This document shows, one piece after another, positions 1 through 7,436 of a DNA stretch of 64,000 bases (position 1 is the stretch's first letter; each line of letters starts with the position of its first letter). The notes beneath the pieces are model-generated. The model was given only the letters and a program-made list of their open reading frames with translations, searched no databases and was not told the origin of the DNA. The DNA comes from Lawsonibacter celer (GTDB taxonomy: Bacteria > Bacillota > Clostridia > Oscillospirales > Oscillospiraceae), in NCBI RefSeq assembly GCF_014281125.1, contig NZ_JACOEA010000007.1, forward strand, positions 1 through 64,000. Reading direction: 5' to 3'. The position numbers were made by a program, and so were the translations under genes.

Positions 1-119
1 TCCGTGACTACTTCACCAACGTGCTGGGCGAGTACTTTGCCCCCTGCGACGGCGTGATGCTCTATGTCATCTCCTCCCTCCCCATCAATGCGGGCGACCC
101 CATTATCGCCATCGGCTGA
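1..119 (+). CDS. C-terminal fragment, probable succinylglutamate desuccinylase/aspartoacylase-like protein
   Basis: Only the last 38 codons are in the window; the reading frame enters at base 3 and stops with TGA at 117-119. The tail has a D-G-V-x-L-Y motif followed by P-I-N-A-G-D-P-I-I-A-I-G, which resembles the C-terminal beta-barrel end of M14-type desuccinylase/aspartoacylase proteins, where a Gly-Asp-Pro turn precedes the last strand. The DUF885-like genes begin 90 bases downstream on the same strand, so a shared operon is possible. The assignment rests on a short tail and is tentative. Confidence 0.45.
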   Translation, partial: RDYFTNVLGEYFAPCDGVMLYVISSLPINAGDPIIAIG

Positions 120-209
120 GTTTTATCCTGTATCCGCGCGGACGGAGACGGCATGTCGCCGTCTCCGTCCGTTTGCAGTATCACCGAAGAAAAAAAGGAG
201 CGAATCGCT

Positions 210-1460
210 ATGATGCGTTGGCTGCCTGAGGAAGCGGGCGACCGCTTTCAAAATGCAGTAAGCAGTCTGAACAAACAGACCCAGGCGATCTACGGCTGTG
301 ACCTGGTACTGGCCGACTACCGGGCCAAAGTGGGCACCCTGAACTCTCTGCAGGAGATCTGGGACGCCCTGTGCGACACGGAAAAGGCGGTCTCCCAGCT
401 GCCCCACGGGCACGCACGGGACTATCTGGAGGCCATGCTGCCCGGCTTCAAGATGATTGTCCGGGTCATGCAGGGGGACGCTGTCCCCTATGACCGGCAG
501 ATCGCCGACATGCAGCAGGTGGTCTCCAGAGTCATCACCCGGGAGCAGATGGATGCCCTGTCCGCCTCCCTGGACCGGGACCTGTACGAGATGGGTTACC
601 GGCAGGCTACCGCGCCGGAGAAGGCCATGGCCTTCCTGGACGACCATGTGCTGGCGGCGGAGGATGTGGTGCCCACCACCAAGGCCTTCCTCAGCCGCTG
701 TCAGGGCGCCTGCCGGGCCAAGGTGCTCCCCCTGCCCGACGGGGACGGCATTGACGATATTCAGGGCGTGCGCAATGTGATCTACAGTGGAAATTCCGCC
801 TATCTGGGGCATTATAAGGGCAAGCTGAGCTTTAACATCGACCGGCCCTGGAGCCTGCCCACCTTCGCCAACGTGCTCTGCCATGAGGGCTATCCCGGCC
901 ATCACGCCTTTTACTGCCACTGGGACGTGCTGTTCCAGCAGGGCGAGCTGCCTCTGGAGGCCGCCTACTATGTGAAGAACACCCCCACCAACGCCCTGTT
1001 TGAGGGCACGCCGGAGAACGCCCTGCACTTCCTGGGCTGGGACGATCTGAGCGAGGACACCCCGGAGATCGACGACGCCCAGAAGCGGCAGTTTCTGGCC
1101 GGCCGGAAGATCCTGGACCTGCAGCGGATGTACCAGCAGAATGGCTGCCACTATGTCAACCTGGAGGGCATGGGCAAGGACGAGGCGGAAGCCTACATGA
1201 TGTCCAGCGGCCTGTTCCAGCCCTCTGAGGCGGCCAGTGCCTACCGCTTCTTCACCGACGCCACCCGCCGCACCTATTACCCCAGCTATTTCTACGGCCG
1301 CTGGCTGGTGCACAACGCCTACGTCCGTTTCCCCAGGGAGCGGCGGGCTGAGTTCTTCCATCTGCTCTATGACAACCCCCATACCAACAGCACCTTTATC
1401 AAGGCCGTTACCCAGGCCCTGGGCGCCGGCTTTGAGCCATTTGAAACAGAGAGGAGTTAA
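210..1460 (+). CDS. DUF885-like putative metallopeptidase, copy 1
   Basis: A 416-residue protein carrying HEGYPGHH in the middle (after NIDRPWSLPTF). This matches the HExxPGH signature of DUF885 proteins, thought to be zinc peptidases distantly related to the M32/M2 gluzincin fold. At about 410 residues it is shorter than typical DUF885 members (roughly 550), so the N-terminal part of the family may be missing. No signal peptide is visible, so it is probably cytoplasmic. The start at 210 is chosen over an upstream in-frame ATG at 153 because AAGGAG lies just before it. The downstream gene is a paralogue starting 6 bases after the stop, so the two form a duplicated pair. Substrate unknown. Confidence 0.75.
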   Translation: MMRWLPEEAGDRFQNAVSSLNKQTQAIYGCDLVLADYRAKVGTLNSLQEIWDALCDTEKAVSQLPHGHARDYLEAMLPGFKMIVRVMQGDAVPYDRQIADMQQVVSRVITREQMDALSASLDRDLYEMGYRQATAPEKAMAFLDDHVLAAEDVVPTTKAFLSRCQGACRAKVLPLPDGDGIDDIQGVRNVIYSGNSAYLGHYKGKLSFNIDRPWSLPTFANVLCHEGYPGHHAFYCHWDVLFQQGELPLEAAYYVKNTPTNALFEGTPENALHFLGWDDLSEDTPEIDDAQKRQFLAGRKILDLQRMYQQNGCHYVNLEGMGKDEAEAYMMSSGLFQPSEAASAYRFFTDATRRTYYPSYFYGRWLVHNAYVRFPRERRAEFFHLLYDNPHTNSTFIKAVTQALGAGFEPFETERS

Positions 1461-1466
1461 TTTGTT

Positions 1467-2684
1467 ATGATGCGCTATGCAAAAGAAGGCGTGGGCGAGG
1501 CGATTGTGGACATCGTCGGCAGCATCAACGCCATTGACGTGGCCCGGGGCAGCGCCCCCACCATGCTGGCCAACTACGGCCACATCCCCGCCACCTTAAA
1601 GACCCCCCGTGAGATATACGACGCTGCCATGAAAGTCAAATCGGAAGTCGCCGGCCTGGGCGGCCGGGAGGAGCTGTACATCAACGGCATGGTAGACGCC
1701 TTCGCCATGTACGCCCGCACCCTGGAGGGGGACAAGATTCCCTACAAGGAGGCCATCAAGGTCATGCAGCAGGTAGACCTGGCCCCGATCCCCCAGAGCG
1801 ACTACGACACCCTGGCCGCCCGCATCGGCGAGGCCCTGGGCAAGCTGGGCTACACCGGCACTGTAGGTGACCAGGTGAGCGCCTTTCTGAAGAACACCGC
1901 CATCGAGCCCGATCAGGTGGGCAACGTGGCCATGCAGTTCCTGGGCAAGGCCAAGGAGGCCACCGAGCGCCTGGTGGTCCAGCTGAACCCTGCCGACGGC
2001 GTGGACGCGGTCAACACCGTCCGCGGCATGTTCTGGAGCGGCTATTCCCGCTACATCGATGATTTCCGCGGCGACCTGAGCTTCAACATTGACCGGCCCT
2101 GGAGCCTGCCCACCTTCGGCAACATTCTCTGCCACGAGGGCTACCCCGGCCACCAAGCCTTCTACAGCCACTGGGACGACTTGTACCGCAAGGGCCTGCT
2201 GCCCCTGGAGGGTGCCTACTACTCCACCGCCGGCAACCCCGCCAACTGCATGTTTGAGGGCTCTCCCGACACCGGTCTGCACTTCCTGGGCTGGGACGAC
2301 TTTGACGAGAACACCCCCGAGATCACCGACGAGGAGAAGCGCACCTTCGCCATTGGCCGGGATATTTTGGACCTGCAGCGCATTCTGCAGACCCAGGCCT
2401 GCTACCGCTACCACGTGGAGGGGGCCAGCCACGACGAGGTCGTGGCCTTCATGCTCTCCACAGGTATCTACAACCAGGTGGAGGCGGAGAACAGCTTCCG
2501 CTTCTTCACCGACCGGGTGCAGCAGTACTACTATCCCTGCTACTACTACGGCCACTGGATGATCCACGACTGGTACGAGAAGGTGCCCAAGGACAAGCGG
2601 AGTGCGTTCTTCCGCCTGCTCTACGACCGTCCCCACACCAATGAGACCTTTGTCAAGGAGACCCAGGAGCTTTTGGCGGACTGA
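1467..2684 (+). CDS. DUF885-like putative metallopeptidase, copy 2
   Basis: A 405-residue paralogue of the preceding gene. It shares the block from FNIDRPWSLPTF through HEGYPGH to LHFLGWDD and a tyrosine-rich C-terminal region ending with a YDRPHTNETF-type motif. The HExxxxH arrangement and a downstream acidic stretch suggest a metal site as in DUF885 proteins; catalytic activity is inferred. GAGAGGAG precedes the ATG and the gene follows copy 1 after 6 bases, so they are co-transcribed. A strong hairpin directly after the stop ends the operon. Two similar enzymes in tandem could form a heteromer or split substrate range. Confidence 0.75.
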   Translation: MMRYAKEGVGEAIVDIVGSINAIDVARGSAPTMLANYGHIPATLKTPREIYDAAMKVKSEVAGLGGREELYINGMVDAFAMYARTLEGDKIPYKEAIKVMQQVDLAPIPQSDYDTLAARIGEALGKLGYTGTVGDQVSAFLKNTAIEPDQVGNVAMQFLGKAKEATERLVVQLNPADGVDAVNTVRGMFWSGYSRYIDDFRGDLSFNIDRPWSLPTFGNILCHEGYPGHQAFYSHWDDLYRKGLLPLEGAYYSTAGNPANCMFEGSPDTGLHFLGWDDFDENTPEITDEEKRTFAIGRDILDLQRILQTQACYRYHVEGASHDEVVAFMLSTGIYNQVEAENSFRFFTDRVQQYYYPCYYYGHWMIHDWYEKVPKDKRSAFFRLLYDRPHTNETFVKETQELLAD

Positions 2685-2696
2685 TCCACAGCGTTC

Positions 2697-2726
2697 AGAG
2701 GGCCGCGGCATTGCCGCGGCCCTCTT
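2697..2726. terminator. Bidirectional terminator hairpin
   Basis: A 14-base stem starting AGAGGGCCGCGGC at 2697 pairs with its complement ending at 2725. It sits between the convergent DUF885 pair and the SSB-like gene, with a T-rich stretch after it on the plus strand. Confidence 0.8.
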
Positions 2727-2728
2727 AT

Positions 2729-3349
2729 TTATGCGTCTTCCACCGCCTCCAGCTGCATGACTGAGACCTCGTAGGCGGTTTTTTCATAGGACACGCCGTT
2801 TTCCACCTTGGTATAGCCCCGGCTCTGGAGGCGGCCGGCGATGCGCACCCCGTCTCCCACCTCCAGCGCGCCGCATCGCCGGGCCAGGGTGCCCCAGGCG
2901 ATGCAGGGCAGGTAATCCGCGCGGCCGTACCTTCGGTTCACTGCCAGCATCAGGTCGCAGATGTCCCGGCCCAAGGGCGTGCGGCGGAGCACCGGCGGCT
3001 TGCAGAGCACCCCGGCCAGGGTCAGATCATTGATCGGCTCCCCATCGCCCGGCCGCAGGGCTCTGGCGTAAAGGGTAATGACCAGGCGGCTGCCGTGTCC
3101 GCTCTTATTGTTGAAAGAGCGCACCTCCCCCTCCACCTCCAGCTCCTTTCCCTCCTCCGCCGGACACTCTGCCAGCAGTTCCCGGGAAGCCACCACATTC
3201 ACCGTATCCCGCTGCCCGGACAGCCGGAGTACGGACAGGGGGAAGGTCTCGTAGCTCACTCCATGGTTTGCGTGGGAAAAGACGGGCGGGGCGGCGGCCA
3301 CCCCTCGCAGCAGCGCCCGATTTTCGTTCCAGCCTGTTTGCATATCCAT
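2729..3349 (-). CDS. SSB-like protein with two OB-fold segments
   Basis: A 206-residue protein with two SSB/PriB-like OB segments. The first, about residues 10-95, begins N-R-A-L-L-R-G and contains YETFPLSV. The second, about residues 105-200, begins DLTLAGVLCKPPVLRRTPLG and contains DYLPCIAWG, typical of bacterial single-stranded-DNA-binding proteins. The acidic C-terminal tip of replicative SSB is absent; the end is LEAVEDA. The start is moved from the longest ORF to 3349 because GGAG lies just upstream there and the overlap with the neighbouring gene disappears. Role in ssDNA handling is inferred; it is unlikely to be the essential SSB. Confidence 0.75.
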   Translation of the reverse strand: MDMQTGWNENRALLRGVAAAPPVFSHANHGVSYETFPLSVLRLSGQRDTVNVVASRELLAECPAEEGKELEVEGEVRSFNNKSGHGSRLVITLYARALRPGDGEPINDLTLAGVLCKPPVLRRTPLGRDICDLMLAVNRRYGRADYLPCIAWGTLARRCGALEVGDGVRIAGRLQSRGYTKVENGVSYEKTAYEVSVMQLEAVEDA

Positions 3350-3401
3350 CCACACTCCGTATTCGGTAATATGTGGCATGTATATGCGGGCCCGTCCCCC
3401 C

Positions 3402-4463
3402 TTATGACGGGCGGCGCAGGGCAAAAAGGGTCCGCAGACCCGGGATGCGGGAAATTCCTTCATAGAACAGCAGGGAGACCCCCACGGGCAGCAGGAGCAC
3501 CGCGGGGAAGGCCGCGGCTGCGGGCAGAGGGCGCACCTCTGTCACGATCCAGGCCGTGACCATCATTGCCAGGTAGTGGAACTGGTATACGGCAAAGCTC
3601 CGCGCCCGCCAGAACCGGGACGCCGCCCCGGAGCCGCCGCACCAGCGGCGAAAGCCGGAGAGCAGAGCCAGACAGGCGCACCAGCCGTAGGCGGTGGTGA
3701 GCGGATGGGTCAAAAATTCTGCGGCCACACAGGAGACTCCCCAAAAATACAGCGTCACCGCCCCGCCCAGCGCCGCGGCGGCGGCAATAAACGCCGGGGC
3801 CAGCCGCTCCAGCCGGTCTATTACCTCCTGTTGGGCAAAGACAAAATACCCCAGCAAAAGCATGAGCAGATTGAGCGCCTCCCGGTTGCCCAGATTGCCG
3901 AAGGCGGAGCCCGCCCAGTACACCAGCCAAAATACCGCCCAGGCGGGCGGCCCCGCCCGGCGGGCCAGTCCGGTCAGCCTTCCCCCCGCGTCCAGCCGGC
4001 GGGCGACCGGGAGGACCATGGAAAACAGGAAGAGCTCCAGCAGAAACCACTGGGGCCCCATACCCATGAGCGCCAGAAAGAAAAGGGCAATCCCGGGCTG
4101 GGGAAAATAGGCGATCATCTCCCCTACGCTTCCCCCCATCACATGGAAGGTCAATGCGACCAGGGGCCAGGCGAAGCACGCCAGCGCCCCCAGCAGGGGG
4201 AGGAGCAGCCGTCTGACCCGGTCGGCCCGGAACTGCCGTAGGGTACGTTTTTCCAGGGCATACCGGGCGGACATGCCCGCCAGCAGAAACATCAGGGGCA
4301 TTAGCCACGGGTAGAGCAGCAGCCCCACCCCATCCAGAACGGGCAGGGGCGGCCCCTGGACATTGAGCACGGCCCCGCTGCCGGCAAAGACCAAGCAGGC
4401 GTGGTGTAGCACCACCAGCAGCACAATAGCGCTGCGCAGATTGTCTATGTAAGCCCGTCTCAT
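3402..4463 (-). CDS. Acyltransferase-3 family membrane protein
   Basis: A 353-residue polytopic membrane protein beginning MRRAYIDNLR and continuing with many hydrophobic segments. This is the N-terminal pattern of acyltransferase family 3 (O-acetyltransferase/OafA/WecH-like) proteins, in which a membrane-embedded His transfers acyl groups to cell-surface sugars or glycopolymers; VLHHACLVF near residue 20 would supply that His. AAAGGAGGGG precedes the start. The upstream XRE-AbrB regulator gene overlaps it by 4 bases (4460-4463), so the two are translationally coupled and the regulator probably controls this enzyme. The exact acceptor cannot be read from sequence. Confidence 0.8.
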   Translation of the reverse strand: MRRAYIDNLRSAIVLLVVLHHACLVFAGSGAVLNVQGPPLPVLDGVGLLLYPWLMPLMFLLAGMSARYALEKRTLRQFRADRVRRLLLPLLGALACFAWPLVALTFHVMGGSVGEMIAYFPQPGIALFFLALMGMGPQWFLLELFLFSMVLPVARRLDAGGRLTGLARRAGPPAWAVFWLVYWAGSAFGNLGNREALNLLMLLLGYFVFAQQEVIDRLERLAPAFIAAAAALGGAVTLYFWGVSCVAAEFLTHPLTTAYGWCACLALLSGFRRWCGGSGAASRFWRARSFAVYQFHYLAMMVTAWIVTEVRPLPAAAAFPAVLLLPVGVSLLFYEGISRIPGLRTLFALRRPS

Positions 4464-4912
4464 GTGTCCCCTCCTTTTCTGTGCCCCAAGGCCTGATCCA
4501 TCTGGGCAAAAAACACCTGAGGGTCCACCAGGGCCAAGCCCCGGGACCCCACCCGCTCGTCCCCCAGCACCAGCAGGGTGTCGCCGGGGGACAGGCGAAA
4601 GATCTCCCGGGCCTTTTTGGGAATGACGATCTGCCCTCGCTCCCCCATCGTGACCACCCCGAACATATGCCGCCCCTCCGGGGGTATGGGGAGTCCGGTA
4701 TCCTCCTGGCTATGGCGGACCAGTGCGTCCAGAGTGACGCCGTAGAGCTCCGCCAAGGCGGCGCAGTTGGCGATGTCCGGCGTGCTCTCGCCGTTCTCCC
4801 ACTTGCCCACCGCCTGCCGGGACACGCCGATCCGCCCGGCCACCTCCTCCAGGGAGAATCGGTTATACTGCCGCAGCGCCTTGAGGTTCCGGCTCAAATT
4901 CACACTTTTCAT
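4460..4912 (-). CDS. XRE HTH - AbrB-type domain transcriptional regulator
   Basis: A 150-residue protein with an N-terminal XRE/Cro helix-turn-helix (LEEVAGRIGVSRQAVGKWEN, about residues 19-38). A C-terminal SpoVT/AbrB swapped-hairpin domain follows (about residues 92-135, GERGQIVIPKKAREIF then GDTLLVLGDE). Both halves are DNA-binding folds, as seen in clostridial XRE-AbrB fusions. The start at 4912 is preferred to the longest ORF because GGAGGTGGGAAAGGT lies upstream. The stop overlaps the start of the acyltransferase-3 gene in an ATGA-type junction, which suggests regulator and effector act together, probably with autoregulation. Confidence 0.85.
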   Translation of the reverse strand: MKSVNLSRNLKALRQYNRFSLEEVAGRIGVSRQAVGKWENGESTPDIANCAALAELYGVTLDALVRHSQEDTGLPIPPEGRHMFGVVTMGERGQIVIPKKAREIFRLSPGDTLLVLGDERVGSRGLALVDPQVFFAQMDQALGHRKGGDT

Positions 4913-5000
4913 ACCTTTCCCACCTCCATCCCCTTCAGTATAGCGCTTTTTTGCTCTTCCGCAACCAACTGATGCGAGCAATTTTTGTTCACTTTAGTTG

Positions 5001-5034
5001 ACAGAGGCGGCCGCCCTTCGGGCGGCCGCCTCTG
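5001..5034 (-). terminator. Hairpin after the small-protein genes
   Basis: A 15-base stem starting ACAGAGGCGGCCGCC with a CTTCG loop lies just downstream of the 43-residue gene. There is no long T-run on the minus strand, so it may act as a weak terminator or an mRNA 3' end. Confidence 0.6.
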
Positions 5035-5036
5035 TC

Positions 5037-5168
5037 TTACGGCTCGGTGATGGGCTTGGCCTTTTCCTTGGTGGTTTTGGCCTTGCCCTGGAGCTCCGGC
5101 ACCGGAGGAGCCTCATTACGGGGCTTCACGTGGGTGCGTGAGGGCCGCTTCATACCCTGTTTCGCCAT
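5037..5168 (-). CDS. Small basic protein (MAKQGMKRP family), 43 residues
   Basis: An intact 43-codon frame reads MAKQGMKRPSRTHVKP and continues through PPVPELQGKAK to KPITEP before TAA. GAGAGGT lies 7 bases before the ATG. It is rich in Lys, Arg and Pro, lacks hydrophobic segments and should be disordered and cytoplasmic. I recall similar short proteins as uncharacterised ORFs in gut Clostridia, but no function is known to me. It lies 11 bases after another tiny gene in the same direction, behind eutQ, so it may be read from the eut operon or from a local promoter. Confidence 0.7.
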   Translation of the reverse strand: MAKQGMKRPSRTHVKPRNEAPPVPELQGKAKTTKEKAKPITEP

Positions 5169-5179
5169 GGTAATACCTC

Positions 5180-5314
5180 TCACACGTCGTTGTTGGGGGC
5201 GGAGTGCTTTTTCTCATTGGGTCCCTGATTCTGATTTTCTCTTGTGATGGGGGTCTGTCCGTTGCACTTGCGCCTGCGCGCCTGTTTGTTGTCCGGCTGG
5301 CTGTCCTTGGGCAT
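5180..5314 (-). CDS. Small polar protein, 44 residues, unknown function
   Basis: A 44-codon frame starting MPKDSQPDNKQARRRK and ending in HSAPNNDV. AAAGGAG stands at the right distance before the ATG, which supports translation. The composition is Asn/Gln/Lys/Arg rich with no hydrophobic core, suggesting a disordered or nucleic-acid-associated peptide. It starts 5 bases beyond the eutQ stop and is followed by the 43-residue gene, forming a pair of micro-ORFs at the end of the ethanolamine locus. Not recognised as a named family. Confidence 0.6.
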   Translation of the reverse strand: MPKDSQPDNKQARRRKCNGQTPITRENQNQGPNEKKHSAPNNDV

Positions 5315-5319
5315 GGTAC

Positions 5320-5748
5320 TCACTCCTTTTGATTCTGCCAATCGGCGGGATAGACAAAGTATAAAAACCGGGCGTGTCCGGTGACGGAAAACTCGATGGA
5401 GCTTCCTTTGGGGATAAACAGGACCTCCCCTGGCCCGGCAGAGATTTTCTCTCCGCCGATGAGCACCTCCAGCCGGCCGCTGACCACGTAGTCCATCTCG
5501 TCGTAGTTCAGCGTCCACGGAAAGGTGGTGTCGGTCATCTCCATAATGCCCGCGCCCAGGCGGGGGGACTGCTCCAGGGAAAACAGATCCCGGGTGTACA
5601 CCCGGTGGGCGGGATTCCCCGTGTCCATGCGGTGCTCCTCGGCGACGCTCAGAGCGGGAACCGGAACCGCCCGCACTCCGTGAGAGGGGCCTCCCAGGGT
5701 CTCCAAAATGATTTGGCGCACCAGCGCCTCCAGGCCTTTGGTATCCAT
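5320..5748 (-). CDS. eutQ: EutQ-like cupin, ethanolamine utilization
   Basis: A 142-residue protein. The C-terminal half (about residues 55-140) is a single cupin domain (MDYVVSGRLEVLIGG then GEVLFIPKGSSIEFS) as in EutQ, reported to have acetate-kinase-like activity or a structural role in ethanolamine compartments. The first ~20 residues (LEALVRQIILETLGG) form an amphipathic helix of the encapsulation-peptide type, so it probably enters the compartment lumen. It begins immediately after the eutH stop, with AGGAGG inside the eutH 3' end. It is shorter than proteobacterial EutQ (about 230), keeping mainly the cupin. Confidence 0.85.
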   Translation of the reverse strand: MDTKGLEALVRQIILETLGGPSHGVRAVPVPALSVAEEHRMDTGNPAHRVYTRDLFSLEQSPRLGAGIMEMTDTTFPWTLNYDEMDYVVSGRLEVLIGGEKISAGPGEVLFIPKGSSIEFSVTGHARFLYFVYPADWQNQKE

Positions 5749-6837
5749 TTATCCCCGCGCCTCCTTCCGGGTGAGGAGCATGGCCACCGCCACGGCGGTA
5801 ATGCCGCCCACCAGCTTGCCCACAATCATGGGGAAAATCATATCCGCGTCAAACCCCGCGGTAAAACCCAGGTGGTCCCCGAACACAAACGCGGCGGAGA
5901 CTGCGAAAGCCACGTTGATGATCTTGCCCCGCCGGTCCATGTCGTGCATCATCTGGAACATGGGGATGTTGTTGGCCAGGGTTGCCACCAGTCCCGCGGC
6001 GGCAATATCGTTCATGCCCAACACGTGGCCCAGCTTCATCAGGGGCCGCTTGAACACCTTGGTGATAACAAACACCAGGGGGAAGGCCCCGGCCAGCACT
6101 ACGGCAATGTCCCCCACGATGGCTACACCCTCCTCAATGGGGTTCATCCCCGGAATGAGGGTCAGGGGTGTGAGCTTTTGGATAATGGCGGCGGCCAGGC
6201 CGATGGTAATGATGATGACAATAATCCTGCCAAATACCTGAAAGCCTTTGACCATACCGTTTGGAATGCGCCACAGGCCCAGGGCGATCAGCACGGCGAT
6301 GAGCACAATGGGTACCAGATTGCGCAGCACCATGCCGATGGGAAATCCGGCAGCCAGGCCGCCCACAAATCCCCCGATGGGGATGGTGATGACCCCGGCC
6401 AGCACACCAGTGGCCAGGCAGGGCCGGTCCTCGGCCTTGATGATGCCCAGGCCCACGGGGATGGTAAAGACGATGGTGGGGCCCAGCATGGAGCCTACAA
6501 TGAGTCCGCCGAACTGCCCGGCCTCCCTGGTCAGGGCCAGCTCCTGCGCCAGAGGCGCGCCGCCCATGTCGTTGGCCAGAATGGTGCCCGCAAACATGGC
6601 CGGGTCGGCCCCCAGAAACTGATATACCGGCACGACCACCGGCCGTAGCAGGCTGGCCAGCACCGGGGCCAGGCAGATGATACCCACCATGGCCAGAGCC
6701 AGGCTGCCCATGGCCAGAATGCCCTCTTCAAATTTTTCACCCAGGCCGAAGCGATTGCCGATGATCCGGTCAATGGCTCCCAGAGCCATAAAGAGGACCA
6801 TCAGGTATACAATGATCTCATTAATGGACACTTGCAT
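5749..6837 (-). CDS. eutH: Ethanolamine permease EutH
   Basis: A 362-residue integral membrane protein with about ten hydrophobic segments and the EutH-family landmark TILANDMGGAPLAQELA near residues 85-102. EutH facilitates ethanolamine entry when external amine is scarce or protonated. Length equals the family norm (about 360-410). It is preceded by a 124-base spacer containing two hairpins after eutN, and is followed directly by eutQ. Expression is expected with the eut operon. Confidence 0.93.
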   Translation of the reverse strand: MQVSINEIIVYLMVLFMALGAIDRIIGNRFGLGEKFEEGILAMGSLALAMVGIICLAPVLASLLRPVVVPVYQFLGADPAMFAGTILANDMGGAPLAQELALTREAGQFGGLIVGSMLGPTIVFTIPVGLGIIKAEDRPCLATGVLAGVITIPIGGFVGGLAAGFPIGMVLRNLVPIVLIAVLIALGLWRIPNGMVKGFQVFGRIIVIIITIGLAAAIIQKLTPLTLIPGMNPIEEGVAIVGDIAVVLAGAFPLVFVITKVFKRPLMKLGHVLGMNDIAAAGLVATLANNIPMFQMMHDMDRRGKIINVAFAVSAAFVFGDHLGFTAGFDADMIFPMIVGKLVGGITAVAVAMLLTRKEARG

Positions 6838-6961
6838 GTCCCCTTTCTTTCACTGCCTGGAACGGACAAAGGTCTTTCCAGGCAAAAAGCTCGCTGTTGT
6901 ATGCCGCCGCTGGCGGAGTGGCGGCTTTGCCGCCAGGGAGAACAACGCGCCTCCCCCGGAC
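6838..6961 (-). promoter_or_regulatory. eutN-eutH spacer with two hairpins
   Basis: In transcript sense the spacer holds TGGCGGC-AAA-GCCGCCA and then a 9-base stem TGCCTGGAA...TTCCAGGCA with a 13-base loop, just before eutH. These could be intercistronic processing or attenuation structures. Neither shows the paired hexaloop hairpins expected for EutV ANTAR antitermination sites. Confidence 0.4.
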
Positions 6962-7189
6962 TTAATCTATAATTCCGATAATGGCGGCGTCGATGGGGAT
7001 CTGTCCTCCCGCCGCCACCCGGGCCGCTCCGCCGGTGGCCACAAGTACCGTTTCCCCCTCGCCCGCCCCCACGCAGTCGGCGCACACCATGGTCCGGCCG
7101 TCCACCTCCACCGTGAGGAAGGCCTGCCCGGTCAGGGCCGGGGATTTTTTGGTCGCCCAGACCTTATCGATAACCTGTCCTAGTAACAC
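6962..7189 (-). CDS. eutN: EutN/CcmL pentameric vertex protein
   Basis: A 75-residue EutN-type protein starting with GTG (VLLGQVIDKVWATKKSPALT) and ending IDAAIIGIID, the usual C-terminal strand of this family. EutN/CcmL pentamers cap the vertices of the microcompartment shell. Length is slightly under the family norm of 85-95 residues. The start overlaps the end of the preceding small gene (7164), with GGGAG about 10 bases upstream. It sits in the conserved pduL - small gene - eutN - eutH order of clostridial eut operons. Confidence 0.85.
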   Translation of the reverse strand: MLLGQVIDKVWATKKSPALTGQAFLTVEVDGRTMVCADCVGAGEGETVLVATGGAARVAAGGQIPIDAAIIGIID

Positions 7190-7436
7190 AAATCCCCATC
7201 TCCCGCAGACGCCGCTCCAGGCCGGCGCATTTCTGATAGATGCCCATGGGCGCGCTGCGCCGGTAGCGCCGGTACTCCAGGGCCTCCCGGCCCATGCACA
7301 CCCGCGCCCCGGCCAGCAGGGCCGCCAGTACCTCCTGCTCCTGCGCCGTATGCGGCGCGCAGGCCGCCAGCCGCCCCATGGAGGCCACTGGCAGCCAGGT
7401 GATATACAGGGTGCGGCCTCTCCACTCACAGTTCAA
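7164..7436 (-). CDS. Short protein between pduL and eutN, possible C-terminal remnant of a Firmicutes eut-associated family
   Basis: A 90-codon frame opening with TTG that overlaps the pduL TGA stop (TTTGA) and running into the eutN start. The C-terminal half (ALLAGARVCMGREALEYRRY followed by SAPMGIYQKCAGLERRL) resembles the hypothetical eut protein usually found in this position (TIGR02536-like, about 200 residues), but roughly half the length is missing. Position and overlaps support translation; the start codon has only a weak ribosome site. It is either a shortened family member or a decaying gene. Function unknown. Confidence 0.5.
   Translation of the reverse strand: MNCEWRGRTLYITWLPVASMGRLAACAPHTAQEQEVLAALLAGARVCMGREALEYRRYRRSAPMGIYQKCAGLERRLREMGICVTRTGYR

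Noticed and set aside
123..1583. Long minus-strand frame over the first DUF885-like gene
   Set aside because: Composition is Gly/Val/His-rich shadow of a real gene and overlaps two coding regions.
6838..6961. EutV ANTAR antitermination site before eutH
   Set aside because: The two hairpins lack hexanucleotide loops with the expected A1 and G4 and do not overlap a terminator.
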